DNA of 11,826 nt. Origin: Scatomonas sp963661545 (GTDB lineage Bacteria; Bacillota; Clostridia; Lachnospirales; Lachnospiraceae). The notes under the pieces are model-generated. The model was not told the DNA's origin, ran no database searches, and was given only the letters and a program-made list of their open reading frames with translations. The position numbers and the translations under genes were made by a program. Of this stretch, positions 1 through 6,284 are shown piece after piece. The stretch covers positions 1 through 11,826 of the forward strand of contig CAVLCU010000075.1 in NCBI GenBank assembly GCA_963661545.1. Direction: 5' to 3'. How positions within the stretch are numbered: position 1 is the stretch's first letter; every line of letters begins with the position of its first letter.

Positions 1-928
1 GCTGACGGCAGAGCTCACTGCCGATGGAGCCTCCACCCCCAGTCACCAGGATGGTCTTACCGGCCACATATCCCAGGATATCATCCAGTTCCACCCGCAC
101 CTCTTCCCGGCCCAGCAGATCCTCAATGCTGACCGGTCTTAGTTTACTGACACTAACCTCGTCATTGACCAGCTGGTAGATCCCCGGCAGGGTACGCAGC
201 TCACAGCCGGTCTCCTGGCATATGGTCAGGATGGGCTTCAGCCGGGCGGCACCGGCGGAGGGGATGGCGATGATGATCTGGTGGATGTCCAGCTGCTTCA
301 CATATCTGGGAATGTCCTCCCGGCCTCCCACAATCTTGACTCCCCGCAGGAACCTGCCCTGCTTGCCTGGGTCATCATCGATCACACATTGCACCCTCTG
401 GTTGAGATGACAGCTGTTCTGGATCTCCATCATCAGCATCTTGCCTGCCTCTCCGGCTCCCACCAGCATGACATTCTTACTCTTCTTCCAGGGCATATTC
501 CGCCGCTGACGGCGCAGACGGGCAGTCCGATAGAGGAAACGGATCCCTGAGGCGAAGATCACCAGATAGATGGCATTGAGAAGGAAGAAGCTGCGGGGAA
601 AATGACCATGGCCTGCAATCACCATGCCCAGCTCCACCGCGCCTGCAATGATACAGGCCCAGATGATGTTGAAGAGCTCCCGGACTCCCGCATATTCCCA
701 GAGACTGGAGTAAAGGCGAAAGATGGCAAAAATAAGCAGGGTAACCCCCACAAATGCCGGCTCGTACTCCATCATCCCCCTCAGATATGTCTCCGGTATC
801 TCACTGACAACGAACTCAAATCGGGTGGCAAGCGCAAAAAAAGACGCAAATACCACACATACCAGATCCAGAAGAACCAGAAGGGTTCTCCGAAACCACA
901 ATTGGTTGATGACCTTTTGTCTGTTCAT
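1..928 (-). CDS. Membrane-bound nucleotide-sugar dehydratase/epimerase, CapD/PglF/FlaA1-like polysaccharide biosynthesis protein (3' end outside window)
   Basis: The first 309 residues are visible; the rest lies beyond the left edge. The N-terminus has about four hydrophobic membrane segments (roughly residues 14-35, 56-72, 88-105, 113-130), then a basic cytoplasmic stretch (RTARLRRQRR). Two Rossmann nucleotide-binding signatures follow: VGAGEAGK at about 156-163 and TGGGGSIGSE at 296-305. This order (membrane part, CoA-binding-like Rossmann fold, then a short-chain dehydrogenase fold) is that of the UDP-N-acetylhexosamine 4,6-dehydratase/epimerase group used for capsule, exopolysaccharide or glycan precursors. 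The catalytic region is not in the window, so substrate and 4,6- versus 5-inverting chemistry cannot be judged. The start is ambiguous: ATG at 928 has GAGGG 11 nt upstream, while an in-frame ATG at 946 directly follows an in-frame stop. It has its own promoter and a structured leader, suggesting it heads a separate operon. Confidence 0.88.
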   Translation of the reverse strand, partial: MNRQKVINQLWFRRTLLVLLDLVCVVFASFFALATRFEFVVSEIPETYLRGMMEYEPAFVGVTLLIFAIFRLYSSLWEYAGVRELFNIIWACIIAGAVELGMVIAGHGHFPRSFFLLNAIYLVIFASGIRFLYRTARLRRQRRNMPWKKSKNVMLVGAGEAGKMLMMEIQNSCHLNQRVQCVIDDDPGKQGRFLRGVKIVGGREDIPRYVKQLDIHQIIIAIPSAGAARLKPILTICQETGCELRTLPGIYQLVNDEVSVSKLRPVSIEDLLGREEVRVELDDILGYVAGKTILVTGGGGSIGSELCRQ

Positions 929-961
929 CCTATACAAAGCCCTCATTCATATCCATGCATC

Positions 962-986
962 AAAAAATGCGGTTCCTCCTCCGCAT
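962..986 (-). terminator. Intrinsic terminator-like hairpin within the polysaccharide-gene leader (candidate attenuator)
   Basis: Read on the minus strand, ATGCGG, an 8-nt loop AGGAGGAA and CCGCAT form a 6-bp stem that runs straight into a T-tract (six T counting the last stem base). It sits downstream of the promoter at 1092-1120 and just upstream of the start codon. It would therefore stop transcription before the gene unless antitermination occurs. The stem is short, so efficiency is uncertain. It cannot serve the upstream AAA/PD-(D/E)XK gene alone because the promoter lies in between. Confidence 0.5.
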
Positions 987-1056
987 CCCTATATGCCTGT
1001 AAAAAACGAACCCTCCCCGTCACCGCTCCTTTGAGAAGAGGATTCCTCTCTTCCTC

Positions 1057-1078
1057 GGCAGCCTCTTCCGTGGCTGCC
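1057..1078 (-). promoter_or_regulatory. Promoter-proximal RNA hairpin in polysaccharide-gene leader
   Basis: GGCAGCC and GGCTGCC form a perfect 7-bp stem with an 8-nt loop, starting about 8 nt after the predicted transcription start. No T-tract follows, so it is not a terminator. Its place at the extreme 5' end of a long leader fits a transcript-stabilising hairpin or a binding element for an antitermination factor. A second imperfect inverted repeat (1037-1049, AGAGGA/TCCTCT) follows in the leader. Confidence 0.5.
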
Positions 1079-1091
1079 TTCCTGATTCCCT

Positions 1092-1120
1092 AGTATAGCA
1101 AACCAGGAAGGATTCGTCAA
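1092..1120 (-). promoter_or_regulatory. Sigma-A type promoter of the polysaccharide gene
   Basis: On the minus strand, -35 TTGACG (1115-1120) and -10 TATACT (1092-1097) are separated by exactly 17 bp. Each hexamer differs from consensus at one position. The expected start is near 1085-1087, leaving an untranslated leader of about 140-160 nt. The site lies just past the stop of the upstream AAA/PD-(D/E)XK gene, so the polysaccharide gene is independently transcribed. Confidence 0.82.
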
Positions 1121-1147
1121 CCATGCATCCTACCCCCGCCGGGTTTG

Positions 1148-2731
1148 TTAGGAATCATACATCCTATCCCACTCTTCTATCATACAGCTATGTTTTCGAG
1201 TCCTCTTATCATAGCTGATGGCCACAAGAAGAATCTTTCCTCTATACTCTTCCAGACTTTGACAATAATTCCTCTCTTTTATCTGCGCAATTGCTCCTGT
1301 CACAGAATGATTCCATTTTAATTCCACTACCAGGGCCGGTTTTTCAGGAAATTGTTTGCGGGGCAGGAAAACCAAATCAGCAAATCCTTTTCCTGTGGGA
1401 AGTTCCCGATAGATGTGATAGTAGTTTCGCGCAGCATATAGAGCCAGGGAAATGGTATAACTCAAGGCATTTTCATCATTATATTGGAGATGTGAGGTTT
1501 CAAAGTGTGCCTTTTCGATTCCGCGAGCAACCTGCTCCGGGCGCATCTGCCAGATGCTCCGCAGGGTATCCGCCGAATTTTTCAAGGCTTTGGAAACTTC
1601 CCCCCACTCAGACGCAGACACTGCATTCACGAACTCCCCTTGTATTTCCTGGTTGGGGATGGTTACTGTTTTTTCCGCAAAATGGTAGCTGAGATAACCC
1701 AGGTGGATCAAGAGGGTCAGGACATCATCCTCGGTATGGAAGGTAGTCATGTCATTGGAGAAACTTCCCGTATTCACCGGTACAGATTCCCCGGCCATCA
1801 TCGCCAGCACATCATCCTTAAGCCCTTCAAAATTCATATCAATATAGATCCGCAGGGCCTCGAAGGTCTCGGTTTTATTCCAATAAGAGTCACAGATCCC
1901 ACTTAATACCGCCGTCACAACGGAGCGAGGATTGTAGATGGATTCCTTGTGCAGAAAGCTGTATCCATCGTACCATTCTCTCAAATCGTCTCTATCCCGT
2001 TGGTAAGATGCACAGAGTCCCTGCACTTCCGTCTCTGTGAAACCCACAAATTCCGCCAAGGGACCCGGATTGGTCATGGAAAATTCATCGAACATGTTGA
2101 GCGCCGAATGAGTTCCGTATTTTTTCACCGGCAGAATTCCGGTCATATAGGCAAGGTGGATATACCCCTTATCCTTCAGCAAATCCCGCAGGAAATCCAG
2201 ATACCTTTCCTGGACTTTTTGGTCCTCCTTATATTCGCGAAATACGCAATCCCACTCGTCAATGATAACCACAAAGGGGCAACGGCTGGCATGATAGATG
2301 TCCTGCATGGTACGGGTTAGATTTGTTTTGTCAAAGCATACTGCCTGGGGATATTCCTGAAGCAGTTCCCACAGAAGAGAGCTTCGCAAAAGATCCAGCA
2401 TCGCATCCATATCCCGGCTTTGGCTGAGAAAATCCTGCATATTCAGGAAGATCGTATCATATTGATTCAGATGCCTCTCGAAACTCGGTAAGCATGAAGC
2501 CTGCAGTTTCTCAAACAAGTCTCCCGATGCACAGCCACGGCTATAATAAGCCGCTAACATATTGGCGGCCATTGATTTGCCAAAACGTCTGGGGCGGCTG
2601 ACACAGATATACTTCTGGCTGGTGTGAAGCACAGCATTGGTATAAGATAGCAATCCTGTCTTATCTACATAAATCTGGGAGTTTAGTGCCTCCACAAATT
2701 TTTCATTGCCCGGATTCAGATATACTCCCAT
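1148..2731 (-). CDS. AAA-ATPase-like protein with C-terminal PD-(D/E)XK nuclease-type domain
   Basis: 527 residues from the chosen start. The N-terminus (YLNPGN, then IYVDKTGLL) is typical of the family annotated as AAA-ATPase-like (formerly DUF1703) with a PDDEXK_9 domain. An atypical P-loop RPRRFGKS spans about residues 46-53 and a Walker B-like VVIIDEWD spans 154-161. A conserved WYDGYSF lies at about 253-259. The C-terminal nuclease-fold signature is an Asp in FADLVFLP (about 452) followed by ELK (470-472), so the catalytic pattern looks intact. I chose ATG at 2731 over ATG at 2758 because AGGAGGAGGG (2740-2749) lies inside the longer version, 9 nt before ATG 2731, and the family normally begins at MG-YLNPGN. 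The function of this multi-copy family is not established. It lies 42 nt after ribF with no terminator seen between, so it is probably co-transcribed. Sampled GC is about 40-50%, lower than the operon core (about 53-63%), suggesting later acquisition. Confidence 0.85.
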   Translation of the reverse strand: MGVYLNPGNEKFVEALNSQIYVDKTGLLSYTNAVLHTSQKYICVSRPRRFGKSMAANMLAAYYSRGCASGDLFEKLQASCLPSFERHLNQYDTIFLNMQDFLSQSRDMDAMLDLLRSSLLWELLQEYPQAVCFDKTNLTRTMQDIYHASRCPFVVIIDEWDCVFREYKEDQKVQERYLDFLRDLLKDKGYIHLAYMTGILPVKKYGTHSALNMFDEFSMTNPGPLAEFVGFTETEVQGLCASYQRDRDDLREWYDGYSFLHKESIYNPRSVVTAVLSGICDSYWNKTETFEALRIYIDMNFEGLKDDVLAMMAGESVPVNTGSFSNDMTTFHTEDDVLTLLIHLGYLSYHFAEKTVTIPNQEIQGEFVNAVSASEWGEVSKALKNSADTLRSIWQMRPEQVARGIEKAHFETSHLQYNDENALSYTISLALYAARNYYHIYRELPTGKGFADLVFLPRKQFPEKPALVVELKWNHSVTGAIAQIKERNYCQSLEEYRGKILLVAISYDKRTRKHSCMIEEWDRMYDS

Positions 2732-2739
2732 CCTGTCTG

Positions 2740-2749
2740 CCCTCCTCCT
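2740..2749 (-). promoter_or_regulatory. Ribosome binding site deciding the start of the AAA/PD-(D/E)XK gene
   Basis: AGGAGGAGGG on the minus strand ends about 9 nt before ATG 2731. It falls inside the reading frame if ATG 2758 is used, which argues for the inner start. Confidence 0.7.
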
Positions 2750-2773
2750 TCCATTCATCCAAAAGCAGTATGC

Positions 2774-3691
2774 TCATCTGCCATATTCTCTGGCATCCTC
2801 TATATCCCGTCTCAGCTGCTGAACCAGCAGGTCCTGGGAGGAGAACTTCTGCTCCGGCCGCCGGAAGGAGAGGAGCTGGACGGTGGCTGCCTTGCCATAG
2901 AGATTTTGACTGCAGTCAAAAAGATGGGTCTCTACCCCCATGTCCTTTCCCTTGACCGTAGGCTTGGTGCCGATATTGGTGACCCCTCGATAGAGTCTGC
3001 CTTCAATCCTGGACTGGGAGATATAGACTCCCTTGGGGGGCAGCATCTTGCCGGGATCCGGAATCTGATTGATGGTAGGAAAGCCCAGGGCATGCCCCAG
3101 ATGGCGGCCATGCACCACACAGCCACTGATAAAATAGGGGTAGCCCAGCAGGTCATTGACCTTTTCCATACGACCGGCGGCCAGCTCCTCACGCACATAA
3201 CTGCTGCTGATCTCCCGCCCCCCATCTCTTTCCTTCTCAATGATTTCCACATGGAAGCCCCACTGGCGGCCCATCTTCAGGAGGAAGTCCGGATTGCCCC
3301 GGCGGCCTCGCCCAAAATGCGCATCCGTTCCCACAATAATGGCCTTGGCTCCCAGGCGGCCCAGCAGAATATCTGTCACAAAGTCCTCGGCCTCCATATT
3401 GCGAATCTGGTCGGTGAAGGGACACTCCACCAGCAGGTCAACCCCCATGGAATGGAGAATCTCCCGCCGTTCCCGGTTGGTCATGAGCATCTGGCCCTTT
3501 CTGTCCCCCATATGAACCTGGGGGGAGACGTCAAAGGTGAAAATAATGGATTGATATCCCTCCTGCCGTCCCATCTCCTGGACTCGATGAATGATCTTCT
3601 GATGTCCCCGATGCACTCCGTCGAATTTCCCCAGCGTCACAACACCGGGCTTATGTAATTGTATGGCATCTATCGAATTGATGTATTCCAC
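2774..3691 (-). CDS. ribF: Bifunctional riboflavin kinase / FAD synthetase RibF
   Basis: 305 residues, the usual length. RibF phosphorylates riboflavin to FMN and adenylylates FMN to FAD in the cytoplasm. The N-terminal nucleotidyltransferase half shows GKFDGVHRGHQ (21-31), the HxGH-type signature, and VGTDAHFGRGRRG (120-132). ISSSYVRE (161-168) corresponds to the family's SSTxIR motif. The C-terminal flavokinase half has GFPTINQ (203-209), where most relatives have PTAN, and VETHLFD (253-259) with the catalytic Glu (E254). The start is a GTG at 3691, 15 nt after the truB stop, with GAGGAG just upstream. Placement after truB is the common Firmicutes order. The Ala-to-Ile change in the kinase motif keeps the Thr and Asn, so activity is expected. 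Confidence 0.96.
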   Translation of the reverse strand: MEYINSIDAIQLHKPGVVTLGKFDGVHRGHQKIIHRVQEMGRQEGYQSIIFTFDVSPQVHMGDRKGQMLMTNRERREILHSMGVDLLVECPFTDQIRNMEAEDFVTDILLGRLGAKAIIVGTDAHFGRGRRGNPDFLLKMGRQWGFHVEIIEKERDGGREISSSYVREELAAGRMEKVNDLLGYPYFISGCVVHGRHLGHALGFPTINQIPDPGKMLPPKGVYISQSRIEGRLYRGVTNIGTKPTVKGKDMGVETHLFDCSQNLYGKAATVQLLSFRRPEQKFSSQDLLVQQLRRDIEDAREYGR

Positions 3692-3706
3692 CGTCTCCTC
3701 TTCCCC

Positions 3707-4639
3707 TTACCTGTCTGTCCCGTCATAGAACATTTTTATCGGCCGATACAGCCCTTCCCCCCGTCGAAAAATCCCCACAAAGATCCCCTCCGAGTCATAT
3801 AGCCGTACCTGCCCCTCTTCCTTTGCTTCCCCCGGCTTTGGCAAGCTTTTTGGCTTCTCCTCCCTCAGCAGATCCTTCTCTGCCAGGGGATTCCCATTAT
3901 GAGCCAGACCATCCGCCTCCGGCCTGACCCTGCAGGCGGGCAGGTCGGCGAAGATTTGATCCGTGGGAATCAGACACTCCTTTAACTCTCCTCGCTCCTG
4001 CAAGTCCTGGATCTGGGACAGCTTCCTGGCCTCTTGCAGGCCAAACCGCCCTACCCGGGTTCGGATCAGATGATCCATACAGGCTCCACAGCCCAATTTG
4101 GCTCCCAGATCATGGCAAAGGGTTCGAATATAGGTTCCCTTAGAGCAGGTAACCTGAAAGGTCACCCTGGGAAGATGCATCTCCAGAATCTCTATCCGAT
4201 AAAAATGCACTTTTCTGGGCTGGCGTTCTACTTCCTTGCCCTCTCTGGCCAGTTCATAAAGCCTCCTGCCCCCCTGCTTGAGGGCAGAATACATGGGGGG
4301 AATCTGCCATTGGTCTCCCTGAAAGTTCAGAAGAGACTGTCTGACCTCTTCCTGGGAACAGGTTACCGGATGCTTCTCCAAGGTTGTCCCGGAACTATCC
4401 TGGGTATCCGTCACCCTCCCCAGCAGGGCAACCGCCTCATAGGTCTTGGTCTCATCTGTCAGCATATCGCACAGCCGGGTGGCCTTCCCCAGACATACAG
4501 GCAGCACTCCCTCCGCCTCCGGATCCAGAGTGCCGGTATGCCCTATCTTCTTCTGGTGCAAAATTCCCCGAAGCTTGGCCACCACATCATGGGAAGTAAA
4601 CCCCGGCTCCTTATAAACAACCATCACACCATTCATCAT
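3707..4639 (-). CDS. truB: tRNA pseudouridine(55) synthase TruB
   Basis: 310 residues from ATG 4639. TruB isomerises U55 to pseudouridine in the T-loop of tRNAs. The catalytic motif GHTGTLDPEAEGVLP has its nucleophile Asp at residue 39. The substrate-binding CSKGTYIRTL lies at about 165-174, and IPPMYSALK near 113-121. The C-terminal PUA-like part contains a hydrophilic, Lys/Glu/Pro-rich insert at about 258-277 before the final VRLYDSEGIFVGIF strand. The frame extends to a GTG at 4663, but the extra eight residues would be encoded by the upstream heptanucleotide repeat. GAGGAG (4649-4654) lies 9 nt before ATG 4639; the next codon is also ATG (4636). The gap to nrnA is entirely repeat, and ribF follows after 15 nt. 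Confidence 0.96.
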   Translation of the reverse strand: MMNGVMVVYKEPGFTSHDVVAKLRGILHQKKIGHTGTLDPEAEGVLPVCLGKATRLCDMLTDETKTYEAVALLGRVTDTQDSSGTTLEKHPVTCSQEEVRQSLLNFQGDQWQIPPMYSALKQGGRRLYELAREGKEVERQPRKVHFYRIEILEMHLPRVTFQVTCSKGTYIRTLCHDLGAKLGCGACMDHLIRTRVGRFGLQEARKLSQIQDLQERGELKECLIPTDQIFADLPACRVRPEADGLAHNGNPLAEKDLLREEKPKSLPKPGEAKEEGQVRLYDSEGIFVGIFRRGEGLYRPIKMFYDGTDR

Positions 4640-4643
4640 CCCT

Positions 4644-4748
4644 GCCCACTCCTCACTGCCCACTAGCCACTAACCACTGCCCACTAGCCACTAACCACTG
4701 CCCACTAGCCACTGCCCACTAACCACTGCCCACTAGCCACTAACCACT
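4644..4748 (-). repeat. 15-unit heptanucleotide tandem repeat (AGTGGNN) between nrnA and truB
   Basis: Read on the minus strand, 105 bp consist of 15 consecutive 7-nt units. Fourteen are AGTGGTT, AGTGGCT or AGTGGGC, mostly in that repeating order (a 21-bp higher-order period). The fourteenth unit is AGTGAGG. One internal block deviates (TT, GC, CT, GC). The first unit codes the last residues of NrnA and supplies its TAG stop (4740-4742). The variant AGTGAGG unit, with the next A and G, makes the GAGGAG Shine-Dalgarno site of truB. It is the only long intergenic gap in the operon. Units were counted base by base. Confidence 0.95.
4649..4654 (-). promoter_or_regulatory. truB ribosome binding site built from the repeat array
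   Basis: GAGGAG on the minus strand, 9 nt before ATG 4639. It arises from the only unit of the heptad array that departs from AGTGGNN (AGTGAGG), which suggests that this unit is held by selection for ribosome binding. Confidence 0.65.
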
Positions 4749-5753
4749 GATCCCCAGCCCCTCCTCCACCTTCCTGATCAGGTGCCGGAGGATCTCCTCT
4801 GCCTTGCCCAGCATGGTACAGCCTGCTGCCCGCATATGGCCGCCGCCGCCGTAGGCCAGGGCAATCTTGCTGACATCTACATAATTCTTGGAACGCAAGC
4901 TGACCTTGTAGGTGTCTTCCTTGGTTTCATAGAGGAAAATAGCCACTTCCACCCCGGCTGTATTGCGCAGCTGGGCTACAATTCCATCCATGTCCCTGGC
5001 CTGCACTCCGTATTCCTCCATGGAGGAGCGGTGGGCGACCCCGATAACACATTTGCCCTCCAGAACCAGTTGGCTCTCCGTCAAAACCCTGCCCAGCATG
5101 CGGTTCTGGCCGTAGGTCTTCTGGAAGAAGGATTCGTCAATGATGCGGGAAAAGTCTATTCCCTTCTCCATCAATACCGCCGCTGCCCGCATGGTATCCG
5201 GGGATGTAGCCGGATATTGAAAGACTCCTGTGTCATGGACAAAGCCGGTATAGAGGGCTTCCGCGCAGGCCCTGGAGATCTTCTCCGGATCCAGAAAGCG
5301 GAAGAGTACCTCACTGGCTGAGCTGGCCTTAGGGTCGTTGAAAAGCCAGGTATATCCTCCCCGGTTGGTGATATGATGATCGATGCAAAGGGTTTTTCCG
5401 GCATGCCTGATGCAGGCTCCTGCCACCCCAATGCGATCCTGGCTGCTGATATCCATAAGGAGCAGCAAATCATACTCCCGGTTCTCCTGATATTGGCTGC
5501 AGGCCTGATCCAGACCCTCGATGAAGTCAAAGACCTCCCGCACCGGCTGCAGGTAAACCTGAGCCTGGATCTGGGGATAATTGTCCCGCAGATAGAGCCA
5601 GGCTCCCAGACAGGAGCCGATGCAATCCCCATCCGGGTTCACATGACCGGCAATAGCTACAGAATGCACGCCATCCAGAAAATCCTCCAGGCGCCATTCT
5701 CCCTTCTCCTGCTTTTCCTCTTGTTCCCGGTTCTCCTGCTTTCCCTGACTCAT
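4740..5753 (-). CDS. nrnA: DHH/DHHA1 family phosphoesterase, bifunctional oligoribonuclease / pAp phosphatase NrnA
   Basis: 337 residues. NrnA enzymes degrade 2-5 nt nanoRNAs and dephosphorylate 3'-phosphoadenosine 5'-phosphate, using two metal ions. The DHH domain motifs are all present: HVNPDGD (37-43), the Asp of MDISSQDR (D101), the name-giving DHH in IDHHITN (125-127) and GFVHDTG (170-176, D174). The DHHA1 substrate-binding motif is YGGGGHMRAAGC (301-312). Residues 1-19 are a Gln/Glu/Lys-rich lead-in before the fold begins. Its ATG overlaps the rbfA stop as ATGA, implying translational coupling. The gene ends within the heptanucleotide repeat, so its last codons and TAG come from the first repeat unit. 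Position between rbfA and truB is standard for Firmicutes. Exact substrate preference cannot be read from sequence. Confidence 0.92.
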   Translation of the reverse strand: MSQGKQENREQEEKQEKGEWRLEDFLDGVHSVAIAGHVNPDGDCIGSCLGAWLYLRDNYPQIQAQVYLQPVREVFDFIEGLDQACSQYQENREYDLLLLMDISSQDRIGVAGACIRHAGKTLCIDHHITNRGGYTWLFNDPKASSASEVLFRFLDPEKISRACAEALYTGFVHDTGVFQYPATSPDTMRAAAVLMEKGIDFSRIIDESFFQKTYGQNRMLGRVLTESQLVLEGKCVIGVAHRSSMEEYGVQARDMDGIVAQLRNTAGVEVAIFLYETKEDTYKVSLRSKNYVDVSKIALAYGGGGHMRAAGCTMLGKAEEILRHLIRKVEEGLGISG

Positions 5754-6274
5754 TCCTCTTCTTCCTCGTCCTCTTCTGCGGCTTCTTCCCCGTCTTCTTC
5801 CTCAGGCTCTTCTGGATCTTCTGCCTTTTCTTCTTCCTTTTCTTCTTCCGGTCTGCCCTCTTCCTGCGAGGCATCCCTGTCTTCGGACTTTCTGTCTCTT
5901 TCTGCCTCTTGAGCACTTTCCCGGCTTCGGATCTCATCGATGATATGGGACATGTTGACCCCGTATTCGATGGACTGATCCAGAAGGAAGGTCAGCTCCG
6001 GTGTGTTGCGAAGATTCAGATTCCGAGCCAGCAGGCGGCGAATGTAGCCTTCGGCGCTGTGCAGACCTGCCAGGGTATCCTCCTTGGCTTTTTGGTCTCC
6101 CAGAACGCTGATATAGACCTTACAGGTCTTCAGATCCGGCGCTACCTCCGCCCCTGTGACGGAGGTCATGCAGCCGATCCGGGGGTCTTTGATCTCCCCC
6201 CCAAGGATCCGGCTCAATTCCCTGTGCACTTCTCCATTGATTCGTGTATTTTTGATGCTATTTTTTCTCACCAT
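5750..6274 (-). CDS. rbfA: 30S ribosome-binding factor RbfA with acidic C-terminal tail
   Basis: 174 residues, while typical RbfA is about 115-130. RbfA binds immature 30S subunits and assists 16S rRNA 5'-end maturation. The core (about 1-116) shows the family pattern: RINGEVHRELSRIL (11-24), IKDPRIGCMTSVTGAEVAPDLKTCKVYISV (28-57, KH-like fold) and LRNTPELTFLLDQSIEYG (88-105). From about 118 on there is a low-complexity tail dominated by Glu and Asp, ending in a run of acids; its DNA is almost all purine on the coding strand. The start ATG 6274 follows GGAGG by only 3 nt, and the adjacent GTG codon (6271) would have a better spacing of 6, so the start is uncertain by one residue. It lies 10 nt after the infB stop and overlaps nrnA by 4 nt (ATGA). 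Confidence 0.95.
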   Translation of the reverse strand: MVRKNSIKNTRINGEVHRELSRILGGEIKDPRIGCMTSVTGAEVAPDLKTCKVYISVLGDQKAKEDTLAGLHSAEGYIRRLLARNLNLRNTPELTFLLDQSIEYGVNMSHIIDEIRSRESAQEAERDRKSEDRDASQEEGRPEEEKEEEKAEDPEEPEEEDGEEAAEEDEEEEE

Positions 6275-6284
6275 GAACCTCCCC

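Noticed and set aside
1001..1013. TTTTTT tract after GGGTTCG in the polysaccharide-gene leader as a first terminator.
   Set aside because: No upstream sequence forms a proper stem ending at this tract. Only a weak 5-bp pairing of GGTTC with the later GAACC is possible.
602..1093. + strand open frame of 163 codons over the left-hand gene and its leader.
   Set aside because: It is antisense to a clear CapD/PglF-like coding region and to a promoter and hairpins used on the other strand, with no recognisable domain.
1128..1147. Possible terminator (CCC/GGG inverted repeat) directly after the AAA/PD-(D/E)XK gene.
   Set aside because: The stem is only about 4 bp and there is no T-tract on the minus strand. 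No convincing terminator for this gene was found.
2906..3658. + strand open frame of 250 codons.
   Set aside because: It is fully antisense to ribF, whose motifs are unambiguous; it is a shadow of its codon use.
4640..4663. truB start at GTG 4663 (eight extra residues).
   Set aside because: The extra codons are repeat sequence and contain the GAGGAG Shine-Dalgarno site that serves ATG 4639.
4644..4748. Possible CRISPR array or iteron-type origin at the short tandem repeats.
   Set aside because: Units are 7 nt with no spacers and lie between two housekeeping genes. No cas, rep or dnaA-box features were seen.
5373..5912. + strand frame ending in a serine-rich tail.
   Set aside because: It is the antisense reading of the GAA/GAG-rich acidic tail of RbfA and the start of nrnA. 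Glu codons read backwards give Ser-rich sequence.
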